5,427 nt of DNA from Paenibacillus sp. UBA6285 (GTDB taxonomy: Bacteria; Bacillota; Bacilli; Paenibacillales; Paenibacillaceae), in assembly GCA_002438345.1 (NCBI GenBank), contig DJUJ01000208.1, positions 4,866-10,292 of the forward strand, written 5' to 3'. How positions within the stretch are numbered: the stretch's first letter is position 1; every line of letters starts with the position of its first letter. A program made the position numbers and the translations under genes. Below, one piece after another: positions 1-5,367 of this stretch. The notes under the pieces are model-generated. The model did not search any database and was not told the origin of the DNA. It saw only the letters and a program-made list of their open reading frames with translations.

Positions 1-1
1 C

Positions 2-403
2 GGTATTATAAGCAGTAATTCCCCTGTAACAATAGCAATGGTCGTCCTACTACTGCTAAGAGTTCTTGGCCTGCAGCAGACCTTCCCTTGGCTTGAAAAA
101 TATGGTTTAACCATCGGGATCATCATTCTTACGATCGGGGTCATGACACCTTTGGCCAGCGGTAAAATATCGCTACAGATGGTCGGGCAATCCTTTCTCC
201 ACTGGAAGTCTCTTCTTGCGATTGCGATCGGCATTCTCGTCGCTTATCTTGGTGGGCGCGGAGCCATCCTTATGACCAACCAACCCACAGTTGTTGCAGG
301 TCTCCTGATCGGAACAGTGATTGGCGTTGCATTGTTCAAGGGTGTCCCTGTAGGACCGCTTATCGCAGCCGGTATGTTGTCGCTATTAATTGGCAAAATG
401 TAA
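2..403 (+). CDS. DUF441 family integral membrane protein (5' end outside window)
   Basis: The reading frame is open from the first complete codon (position 2) to a TAA at 401-403, giving 133 visible residues. The first internal ATG is at 38, but the 12 codons before it continue the family-like sequence, so the true start is probably upstream of the window. The protein is almost entirely hydrophobic, with about four membrane segments: one in the [12 protein letters not shown] part, one around [19 protein letters not shown], one around [15 protein letters not shown], and a C-terminal pair ending in [17 protein letters not shown]. The [12 protein letters not shown] and [11 protein letters not shown] motifs and the overall spacing match DUF441 proteins such as Bacillus subtilis YtwI (about 150 residues, from memory), so roughly 15-20 N-terminal residues are missing. 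The biochemical role of this family is unknown. A terminator follows directly, so this is the last gene of its transcript. Confidence 0.88.
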   Translation, partial: GIISSNSPVTIAMVVLLLLRVLGLQQTFPWLEKYGLTIGIIILTIGVMTPLASGKISLQMVGQSFLHWKSLLAIAIGILVAYLGGRGAILMTNQPTVVAGLLIGTVIGVALFKGVPVGPLIAAGMLSLLIGKM

Positions 404-428
404 AAGTAGCGCAACCACTGAACACAAA

Positions 429-480
429 AGTAGAGCAGCGATTCTCCACTAACGAGATTATCGCTGCTCTACTGTCTTTT
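429..480. terminator. Bidirectional intrinsic terminator between convergent genes
   Basis: A perfect 14-bp inverted repeat, AGTAGAGCAGCGAT (429-442) with ATCGCTGCTCTACT (460-473), encloses a 17-base loop. On the plus strand it is followed by GTCTTTTTAT, serving the DUF441 gene. On the minus strand the stem is followed by TTTTGTG, serving the anti-sigma gene. The plus-strand T run reaches into the stop codon of the anti-sigma gene (480-482). Confidence 0.88.
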
Positions 481-1454
481 TATTCAGCCTGAGAAATAGA
501 CTGTGGAATTTCCTGAGACGATCGTTTTTCTACAAACAATAAATCTCCAATACCATACTCGGTTTGAATTTTTTTCAACTGATCCAAAGCTTCTGCTTCA
601 GTATTGAAATATCCAGCTTCCACGAGGAATAATCCCTTCTGATCCTTCAATACGCGTACGTCCTTTAACCCGAATAGCATTTCTTCAGCCATTCCCTGAC
701 TCTCGCCGGAAGGTTCTGAGACCGTTCTAAGCGAATATATAGAAGTTCCTTCCCCCAAGTCACCCTTCTTATCCTTCAATGTAATTGCCACCTGTGCAGG
801 CTCCTTATATTCCTTCACCTCATAAGCGACTGGCTCTTTGAAAGTTACATTGAAACGTATAGCCGAGTCATCCAATGTTATTAAAGGATACGCATCCTGA
901 ACATACTTGCTTTGTTTTAATGTCTCTAAATCTTTAATAGCTGAGAAATTCCTCGCCCCACTAACTGTTACGGTCATTGTAGAAGGATTGTCCGTGAATT
1001 TCACATTATACGAGCTTGCAAGGTCTTGTGTATTGTCCGAATTCGCAAAGTTCAGGATCATTTGATCACTGTTCTTATCTTGTTTCAACGAAATGAAATT
1101 AACATCTACTCCATCCTGAATCGTGCCACCTCCTGCACTTCCATCCGTAAATTTCAATACACTTACCAGCTTACCGAGAACCGGCACATCATGTAAACTG
1201 TCTGCGAAGGTCGGTACTGTATTTACGCCCACTGTAAAAGAAATTAATATAGCTGCTGCAACTGATCCTGTCCATTTCAATCCACTCATATTTGTTCCTC
1301 TTTTCACTTGTTTAGTTTGATTATCTAGTTGATGACTTTGATCTTGTTTATATTGCTTTCCTCTTTCTATGCCTTTACGAGAAGCCAATGACAATTCTTC
1401 AGGGATTTCAATATCGCTGTATGCTTGCTGCAAACGTTCAAGTCGATTATCCAA
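480..1454 (-). CDS. RsiV-like membrane anti-sigma factor with AMIN-like and SPOR-like outer segments
   Basis: This is the probable anti-sigma factor of the ECF sigma factor encoded just upstream. I choose TTG at 1454-1452 (324 residues). The GTG at 1463 is in frame three codons earlier, but it abuts the SD AAGGGGAG (1470-1463), whereas the TTG sits 8 bases from it and gives the RsiV-like opening MDNRLERL. In order there are a short charged cytoplasmic region (1-58), one membrane helix (about 62-80), then a possible signal-peptidase site after PTFA (about 85) and the segment DVPVLGKLV (89-97), all in the arrangement of B. subtilis RsiV. The outer part does not look like the lysozyme-binding DUF3298 domain of RsiV. 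Residues about 158-228 (TVTVSGARNF; AIRFNVTFKEPVAYEV) resemble an AMIN fold, and about 275-310 (VEAGYFNTEAEALDQLKKIQ, LFVEKR) resemble a SPOR domain. The role as anti-sigma rests on gene order plus the N-terminal layout; the outer domain calls are by eye and tentative. Confidence 0.82.
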   Translation of the reverse strand: MDNRLERLQQAYSDIEIPEELSLASRKGIERGKQYKQDQSHQLDNQTKQVKRGTNMSGLKWTGSVAAAILISFTVGVNTVPTFADSLHDVPVLGKLVSVLKFTDGSAGGGTIQDGVDVNFISLKQDKNSDQMILNFANSDNTQDLASSYNVKFTDNPSTMTVTVSGARNFSAIKDLETLKQSKYVQDAYPLITLDDSAIRFNVTFKEPVAYEVKEYKEPAQVAITLKDKKGDLGEGTSIYSLRTVSEPSGESQGMAEEMLFGLKDVRVLKDQKGLFLVEAGYFNTEAEALDQLKKIQTEYGIGDLLFVEKRSSQEIPQSISQAE

Positions 1455-1965
1455 AGTATCCACTCCCCTTCAAATTAATTTTTAATTTTCCTAATCCCCG
1501 ATAAATGACAGATTTTATGGAACTCTCTGGCATGTCCAACACTTCAGCAATTCCCTTTATGGGCAAGTCTTCAAAATATCTCATGACAATGATCATTCTT
1601 GATCTTTCATCTAGGACACTTAATGCCTCCTGAAGATCGATGACATCTTCAATGGGTTTAGAAACGTAGCTGGCCTCGGGATCTTTGTCCATATACACGA
1701 CTTTTTTAGATTTTCGGATAAAGTCCAAGGCACAATTGACAGCTATTTTTATGATCCAAGTTTTAAAATATTGAGGTTGCTGTAGTTTATGAATAGAGAT
1801 ATACGCTTTATAGACGGTCTCCTGTACAATCTCCAGCGCATCATCTTTATTCCTCACATAGGAGTATGCCATACGGTAAATCCGCTCTTGCATCCCGTCA
1901 ATCAATGCTGTAAAGCTGTCCTCATCACCCGCTATCGCCTTTTCCTCCAGCTCAGTTGTATACAA
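1447..1965 (-). CDS. ECF-family RNA polymerase sigma factor, SigV-like
   Basis: A 172-residue extracytoplasmic-function sigma factor. Sigma region 2 covers about residues 12-88, including YSYVRNKDDALEIVQETVYK, the conserved region 2.2, and FKTWIIKIAVNCALDFIRKSKK, the region 2.3/2.4 part that melts and reads the -10 element. Region 4 covers about 107-163 and ends in the helix-turn-helix IKGIAEVLDMPESSIKSVIY, which reads the -35 element. There is no region 1.1 or 3, and the length is normal for the family. The sequence resembles B. subtilis SigV by eye, and the downstream partner resembles RsiV, but orthology is not proven. The start is TTG at 1965-1963, 7 bases after AAAGGGAG (1980-1973). The stop (1449-1447) lies inside the start region of the anti-sigma gene, an 8-base overlap that suggests translational coupling. 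A candidate ECF promoter upstream suggests autoregulation. Confidence 0.93.
   Translation of the reverse strand: MYTTELEEKAIAGDEDSFTALIDGMQERIYRMAYSYVRNKDDALEIVQETVYKAYISIHKLQQPQYFKTWIIKIAVNCALDFIRKSKKVVYMDKDPEASYVSKPIEDVIDLQEALSVLDERSRMIIVMRYFEDLPIKGIAEVLDMPESSIKSVIYRGLGKLKINLKGSGYFG
1463..1470 (-). promoter_or_regulatory. Ribosome binding site that decides the anti-sigma start
   Basis: On the minus strand AAGGGGAG directly touches a GTG codon (1463-1461), too close for initiation, and lies 8 bases before an in-frame TTG (1454-1452). This favours the TTG. The site lies inside the last codons of the sigma factor gene. Confidence 0.7.
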
Positions 1966-1972
1966 GTTCTCA

Positions 1973-1980
1973 CTCCCTTT
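1973..1980 (-). promoter_or_regulatory. Ribosome binding site supporting the TTG start of the sigma factor
   Basis: AAAGGGAG on the minus strand, 7 bases from TTG at 1965. No ATG or GTG at usable spacing competes with it. Confidence 0.75.
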
Positions 1981-1999
1981 TCATGTTGCTTATATTTTT

Positions 2000-2028
2000 T
2001 AGACGCCCGTGATATTCAAAAAGACTCA
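2000..2028 (-). promoter_or_regulatory. Candidate ECF-type autoregulatory promoter of the sigma/anti-sigma operon
   Basis: On the minus strand a CGTCTA element (2005-2000), matching the CGTC -10 core used by SigV-type and other ECF sigma factors, is preceded after 17 bases by TGAGTC (2028-2023). The -35 match to TGAAAC is only partial. It lies 35 bases upstream of the sigma factor start and after the terminator of the preceding gene, where a promoter is needed. Confidence 0.45.
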
Positions 2029-2087
2029 AGTGGAGTTCAAATTATTTTCCAAGATAAAGAATACTGTGCTTAAATCATCTCTTTAAA

Positions 2088-2122
2088 TTCAAAAAGTGGC
2101 CTTCTCTCCGGAGAAGACCACT
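2088..2122 (-). terminator. Intrinsic terminator of the ABC exporter gene
   Basis: On the minus strand AGTGGTCTTCTC (2122-2111) pairs with GAGAAGGCCACT (2106-2095), with one U-G wobble, around a CGGA loop, followed by TTTTTGAA. It lies 28 bases after the stop codon of the exporter gene and separates it from the sigma factor operon on the same strand. Confidence 0.88.
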
Positions 2123-2150
2123 AAAGTAATTAAAGAAATGTTAGATCGTA

Positions 2151-3899
2151 TCAAGCATCCAAATGCTGCACATTAAACAACCTCGCATAACTTCCATCTA
2201 TCGCCATCAATTGTTCGTGGGTACCACGCTCCGTGATTTCACCGTTCTCAAGCACCACAATTTGATCAGCATGTGTAATCGTAGACAGTCTATGTGCGAC
2301 AATTAGTGTAGTACGTTCCGACGAGAGGGATTGCAGCGCTTGCTGAATTAAATGCTCTGATTCCAGATCTAGCGCTGATGTAGCTTCGTCTAATATAAGT
2401 ACCTTCGGGTCTTTGAGAAACACCCTTGCAATGGCTACCCGTTGCTTCTGTCCTCCAGACAGCTTCACTCCACGCTCTCCCACTTCTGTGTCATAGCCTA
2501 ACGGCAGCTGCTCAATAAAATCATGCGCGTTGGCAGCTTTCGCCGCTGAGAGGATTTCATTCTCCGTTGCTTCAGGATTACCAAACCGAATATTGTCACG
2601 TACAGATCCACTGAACAAGAAATTATCTTGAAGCACCATCCCGACGGATCTTCGCAAACTCTCTTGCGTCAAATCCTGTATATCCTGACCATCCATCTGA
2701 AGGCTCCCCTTGCTGATGTCATAGAATCGTGGGATCAAGCTTATGAGAGAGGACTTCCCACCACCACTCATTCCGACAAAAGCGACGGTCTGTCCAGGTT
2801 TGATACTTAAATTGATATCCTTCAGTACCCATTCATTCTCTTCATTATATTTGAACCATACATTATGAAAATCTATTTCACCTCGTGCATTAGTCAGAGG
2901 TCTCGCTCCCGGTTTATCCACGATATCATAAGGCTCATCCAGAAGCTCAAGCACCCGTTCAAGGGAAGCCGAGGCTTGTGTGAGCACTGTCGAGGAATTA
3001 ATCAAACGCCGCAGCGGAGCATACATTCGGTCAAGATATCCGAAGAAAGCAACAAAGGTTCCTACCGTCAAATTACCGTGAATAACTTGATAACCACCGT
3101 AACCGATGACCAGAAGTGGTGCAATATCCGTTAGTGTATTGATGATTGCAAAGGTAATTGCGTTCCAGCGGGTTTGAGCCATCGCTTTTTTGAGAAAGTT
3201 ACCGTTGATATCTTCAAACTGCTTCTGATCCACTTTTTCCATGGTGAAACTGCGAATAACCGCTATGCCTTGAATCCGTTCATGAAGATAGCCTTGAATG
3301 CCAGCCAGAGCTTGCGAACGGTCTTTGGTTAACACCTTAAGTCGCTTATACAATTTACTTACCGCGAAGGCGTAAAACGGAAGTACAGCGATAGATACTA
3401 GCGCCAGCACCGGATTCAAATAAAACATAAAACCGAGCGCAAACACTAGCGTAAATAAATCCAGCCATACATTCATCATGCCGACTTCTACTAAATTTTT
3501 GGTCTGTTCCACATCATTAATAAATCTCGAAATCGCTTCGCCCACTTTTGTATTCTGATAATACCGCAGCGACAACCGCTGTAAGTGACTGTATAGCTTA
3601 TTACGCATATCGAACAATACCTTGCTTGTAATCAGCTGAGCAAAATACTGACGGTAATACTCCACCGGTCCCCTCACGATTACGAATAAAATAAAAGCGC
3701 CTCCGAGTATGAGCATCAATTGGGATACCCGCTCCTCTACGCTCATGACAGGGTTCATTAGCAGGTCATCGACTACATATTTCAGAATCATAGGCAGTGT
3801 CAACGGGATGCTGAACTTGATCATTCCTATAAAGAGCGTAAACACAATCCATTTCATGTAAGGGCGTACGAAAGTAAAATATGATTTCCATTGTTTCAC
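2151..3899 (-). CDS. ABC exporter half-transporter (membrane domain fused to ATPase), YgaD/MsbA-like
   Basis: A complete 582-residue type IV (MsbA/Sav1866-type) ABC exporter subunit, expected to act as a homo- or heterodimer in the cell membrane. The N-terminal membrane domain (about 1-310) has six expected helices, with clear ones near 15-37, 60-78, 145-181 and 245-300. The ATPase domain (about 340-582) has the A-loop tyrosine (Y351), Walker A GMSGGGKS (376-383), Q-loop Q424, X-loop TEVGERG (471-477), signature LSGGQ (480-484), Walker B VLILDE (500-505) followed by the D-loop SALD, and H-loop H536. All catalytic residues are present, so it should hydrolyse ATP. No partner half-transporter gene lies next to it, which favours a homodimer. 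The start is GTG at 3899-3897, about 12 bases after AAAGGAC, a slightly long spacing, with no better start nearby. Substrate is unknown; drug or lipid export is usual for the family. It resembles B. subtilis YgaD by eye. Confidence 0.95.
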   Translation of the reverse strand: MKQWKSYFTFVRPYMKWIVFTLFIGMIKFSIPLTLPMILKYVVDDLLMNPVMSVEERVSQLMLILGGAFILFVIVRGPVEYYRQYFAQLITSKVLFDMRNKLYSHLQRLSLRYYQNTKVGEAISRFINDVEQTKNLVEVGMMNVWLDLFTLVFALGFMFYLNPVLALVSIAVLPFYAFAVSKLYKRLKVLTKDRSQALAGIQGYLHERIQGIAVIRSFTMEKVDQKQFEDINGNFLKKAMAQTRWNAITFAIINTLTDIAPLLVIGYGGYQVIHGNLTVGTFVAFFGYLDRMYAPLRRLINSSTVLTQASASLERVLELLDEPYDIVDKPGARPLTNARGEIDFHNVWFKYNEENEWVLKDINLSIKPGQTVAFVGMSGGGKSSLISLIPRFYDISKGSLQMDGQDIQDLTQESLRRSVGMVLQDNFLFSGSVRDNIRFGNPEATENEILSAAKAANAHDFIEQLPLGYDTEVGERGVKLSGGQKQRVAIARVFLKDPKVLILDEATSALDLESEHLIQQALQSLSSERTTLIVAHRLSTITHADQIVVLENGEITERGTHEQLMAIDGSYARLFNVQHLDA

Positions 3900-3942
3900 A
3901 GGATTATTCTGTCCTTTCTCTTTACTGAGTTGCTAAGTACAG

Positions 3943-3971
3943 TTGACTTTTGCGCTCTACAGTGTTTTTAT
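3943..3971 (+). promoter_or_regulatory. SigA-type promoter of the 4024-4539 gene
   Basis: TTGACT (3943-3948), a 17-base spacer, then TTTTAT (3966-3971); TATATT overlaps just downstream. It is 52 bases upstream of the start codon. I found no convincing promoter on the opposite strand for the divergent exporter gene in this 124-bp region. Confidence 0.6.
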
Positions 3972-4023
3972 ATTTTTAAGTCCATAAGTACGATAGCAGT
4001 ACCCGAACTTCAGGAGGATAAAG

Positions 4024-4539
4024 ATGTCTAGACAATTTGTGACGGAAGCCGTCATGATGGCGATTTACGGCCAACTTCTCATATCGAGCAGCCCTGTAGA
4101 ATATATAGTGCCTTATACGACCGTGATGGAATTATACGAACTGCGAGACAGCGATGATCCGTTAATGAATCGTCCAGATGATGACAAGCATGTCAAACTC
4201 AAGATTGGTGAGCTCATTGCCTATTTCGAAGAGCCACTTAATGCTAAAAAAATCAACCGCTGTCTGTCCGTTCCTTGGGCAAAAAGCTCTGGTATATTGC
4301 TCGGCGGACAATCAAAGATTACCATTATTAATAGCATGGATACCGCTGTCTACGGCGAAACGTTCGATCCCATCGAAACGGAACTACTATTGTCCTCTCA
4401 ACGTGAGAAGGTGCCTATTCTTACCGATCAATTCGAGCTGATTCAACGCATTATTGAAGGCGGTGTCCCTGTTCAAGTATACGACATTGACGATTTCGAT
4501 TTTGCTATGGAGGAAGAAACATTCCGCAATTCGCACTGA
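4024..4539 (+). CDS. Conserved-looking protein of unknown function, possible degenerate PIN-like fold
   Basis: A 171-residue soluble acidic protein that starts at ATG 4024, 6 bases after a strong AGGAGG (4012-4017), and ends at TGA 4537-4539. I do not recognise a characterised family. I recall similar Paenibacillus proteins, some with an unsupported 'ADP-heptose synthase' label; nothing in the sequence shows a nucleotidyltransferase or kinase motif. What can be seen: an N-terminal helix, a strand YIVPYTTVMELYEL (27-40), an acidic loop (41-55), a helix (57-69), a strand ITIIN (99-103), an acidic helix DPIETELLLSSQ (115-126), a strand PILTD (131-135), a helix (137-145) and a strand VPVQVYD (148-154). 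The order VPYTTVMEL, then D/E-rich helix, then ILTDQFEL followed by GVPVQVYD recalls PIN-domain proteins, but the usual first aspartate at the N-terminus is not seen. It has its own promoter and terminator, so it is monocistronic. Confidence 0.85.
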   Translation: MSRQFVTEAVMMAIYGQLLISSSPVEYIVPYTTVMELYELRDSDDPLMNRPDDDKHVKLKIGELIAYFEEPLNAKKINRCLSVPWAKSSGILLGGQSKITIINSMDTAVYGETFDPIETELLLSSQREKVPILTDQFELIQRIIEGGVPVQVYDIDDFDFAMEEETFRNSH

Positions 4540-4554
4540 TTATATCAACGTAGA

Positions 4555-4584
4555 AAAAGCCCCTGCCTTTTGGCAAGGGCTTTT
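4555..4584. terminator. Bidirectional intrinsic terminator between convergent genes
   Basis: AAAAGCCCCTGCC (4555-4567) and GGCAAGGGCTTTT (4572-4584) enclose a TTTT loop. On the plus strand one C-A mismatch interrupts the stem. On the minus strand the same position is a U-G wobble and the stem is followed by UUUUUC, so it looks stronger for the HesB-like gene than for the 4024 gene. Confidence 0.87.
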
Positions 4585-4615
4585 CATCATTAGTTAATAA
4601 ACAAAATTAAGACAT

Positions 4616-4933
4616 TTAAACCTGTACGCCGCCAGGCACCGATTTAGCTTCATACTTATAATCAATGTCATCCTCTGCCTCAGAATACACAATAGTTAAG
4701 CCGTAGCCTTCCATATACCATAAGTCCTGCTCCTCCATGTAGAACACAATACCGTCTTGTTCAACTTGTATTGCCGGACGTCCAGGTGCCTCTGTTGCAA
4801 TACCCAGTGAGAAGCCAGGGTGAAGTCCACCTCCCGAGCTATAACGGGGAAATAAACGAATATAGTCTCCATTGTTAAGATCCAGTTCTCTTTTAAACCA
4901 AGCTGCCGCTGCTTGACTAATTTCCATGTTCAT
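4616..4933 (-). CDS. HesB-like (YneR-type) small protein without cysteines
   Basis: A 105-residue protein of the HesB/IscA-like fold, close by eye to B. subtilis YneR. It shows the family features AAAWFKRELDL (8-19), YIRLFPRYSSGG (24-35), the GFSLG turn (40-44) and QDGIVFYMEEQDLWYMEG (59-76). Canonical A-type iron-sulfur carriers bind a cluster through one central and two C-terminal cysteines. This protein has no cysteine at all, so it cannot bind a cluster in that way; its function is unknown. The first ATG (4933-4931) lies 9 bases after AAGGAG (4948-4943); the ATG at codon 3 is too far from the SD. It is monocistronic, with its own promoter and a shared terminator. The C-terminal tail (about 95-105, KSVPGGVQV) extends past the part I recognise in the family. 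Confidence 0.9.
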   Translation of the reverse strand: MNMEISQAAAAWFKRELDLNNGDYIRLFPRYSSGGGLHPGFSLGIATEAPGRPAIQVEQDGIVFYMEEQDLWYMEGYGLTIVYSEAEDDIDYKYEAKSVPGGVQV

Positions 4934-4959
4934 CTCTCTCAGCTCCTTCGTATAGTCTA

Positions 4960-4987
4960 ATCATACTGAAAATGAATCGATATTCAA
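4960..4987 (-). promoter_or_regulatory. SigA-type promoter of the HesB-like gene
   Basis: On the minus strand TTGAAT (4987-4982), a 16-base spacer and TATGAT (4965-4960), 26 bases upstream of the start codon. The -10 matches the consensus at five of six bases. Confidence 0.65.
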
Positions 4988-5033
4988 ACACCTTTATACA
5001 ATTAATAATTTCCCAAGCTCCTCAAAAATTAAT

Positions 5034-5061
5034 TTGACAACTTTGCAAAGCGAGTGATAAA
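5034..5061 (+). promoter_or_regulatory. SigA-type promoter of the leader-like region
   Basis: A perfect -35 TTGACA (5034-5039), a 16-base spacer, and GATAAA (5056-5061, four of six). Transcription would start near 5068. It is divergent from the HesB-like gene promoter. Confidence 0.6.
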
Positions 5062-5133
5062 CTCTGAACATAACTTACCGTCTACTAGTTATTACCAAAA
5101 GTTATTATTAAATCAATGAAAGGGGTGAGCGCG

Positions 5134-5226
5134 GTGTTTACGAAGTTACAGCCATATCATATTACTATTGTTGGAATTTTCACTCAACCGAATACCGAAG
5201 CAGCCCAAGTGGTGAAACCGTCCTGA
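5134..5226 (+). CDS. Small ORF of 30 codons, possible leader peptide
   Basis: GTG at 5134-5136 lies 8 bases after AAAGGGG (5119-5125) and opens a frame that ends at TGA 5224-5226. The encoded peptide begins MFTKLQPYHITIVGIFTQPN and ends in VVKPS. An in-frame ATG at 5116 (36 codons) has no SD, so GTG is preferred. The peptide has no membrane segment long enough for a type I toxin, and I recognise no family. It lies between a promoter and a strong terminator, with no long ORF before the window end, which is the layout of a leader peptide in an attenuator. It could instead be a chance ORF inside a structured RNA. Translation is not proven. Confidence 0.45.
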   Translation: MFTKLQPYHITIVGIFTQPNTEAAQVVKPS

Positions 5227-5279
5227 AGTTCCCTGCGAGTGTAATTGATCGTATAACTTTAGTTCTTGAAGGTCTCTCA

Positions 5280-5311
5280 CATGCCTGGTGCTGTAAAGCA
5301 CCGTGCGCATG
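5280..5311 (+). other. RNA hairpin with GTAA tetraloop in the leader
   Basis: GGTGCT (5287-5292) and AGCACC (5297-5302) form a perfect 6-bp stem closed by a GTAA (GNRA-type) loop. Outside an asymmetric internal loop, CATGC (5280-5284) pairs with GCATG (5307-5311). No T run follows, so this is not a terminator. Confidence 0.65.
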
Positions 5312-5327
5312 ATAGCTGTAAATTACA

Positions 5328-5363
5328 GGCATATCGTCCGTTTTCGGATGATATGCCTTTTTT
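5328..5363 (+). terminator. Strong intrinsic terminator at the end of the leader
   Basis: GGCATATCGTCCG (5328-5340) pairs with CGGATGATATGCC (5345-5357), with one G-U wobble, around a TTTT loop, followed by six T (5358-5363). If a gene lies downstream on the same transcript, this is the attenuator. Confidence 0.9.
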
Positions 5364-5367
5364 GTTT

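Larger units (their letters stand above)
5068..5363 (+). ncRNA. Candidate attenuator leader or small RNA, about 295 nt
   Basis: The stretch from the predicted transcription start to the terminator holds the 30-codon ORF (5134-5226), a hairpin with a GTAA tetraloop (5287-5302), repeated TTACAG/CTGTAA elements and a U-tailed terminator. I compared it by eye with T-box, M-box, SAM, TPP, cobalamin, lysine, FMN, purine, c-di-GMP, c-di-AMP and yybP-ykoY signatures and with SRP RNA, and found no match. The region between 5227 and 5279 shows nothing clear. Either a cis-acting leader of a gene beyond the window or a free-standing RNA would fit. Confidence 0.45.

Noticed and set aside
1123..1320. Plus-strand ORF of 65 codons opposite the anti-sigma gene
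   Set aside because: It lies wholly opposite a well-supported coding frame, has no SD and no family-like sequence.
1789..2073. Plus-strand ORF of 94 codons opposite the sigma factor gene start
   Set aside because: It overlaps the conserved sigma region 2 codons on the other strand and covers the operon's promoter region; no SD and no recognisable protein.
2628..3134. Two plus-strand ORFs (2628-2810 and 2865-3134) opposite the ABC exporter gene
   Set aside because: Both are antisense to conserved exporter sequence and lack SD sequences.
2000..3899. ABC exporter and sigma/anti-sigma genes as one operon
   Set aside because: They share a strand, but a strong terminator at 2091-2122 and a 185-base gap with a candidate promoter separate them.
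4178..4441. Plus-strand ORF of 87 codons in another frame inside the 4024-4539 gene
   Set aside because: No SD, and the frame it overlaps has a strong SD, promoter and coherent protein pattern.
5205..5225. Sequence AGTGGTGAAACCGTCC resembling the T-box antiterminator motif TGGNACCGCG
   Set aside because: The match is broken by an insertion, no specifier-loop layout or AGTA element was found, and the motif is far from the terminator.
5134..5226. Small ORF as a type I toxin
   Set aside because: The longest hydrophobic run (ITIVGIF) is too short for a membrane helix, and I saw no antisense promoter or antitoxin-like RNA overlapping it.
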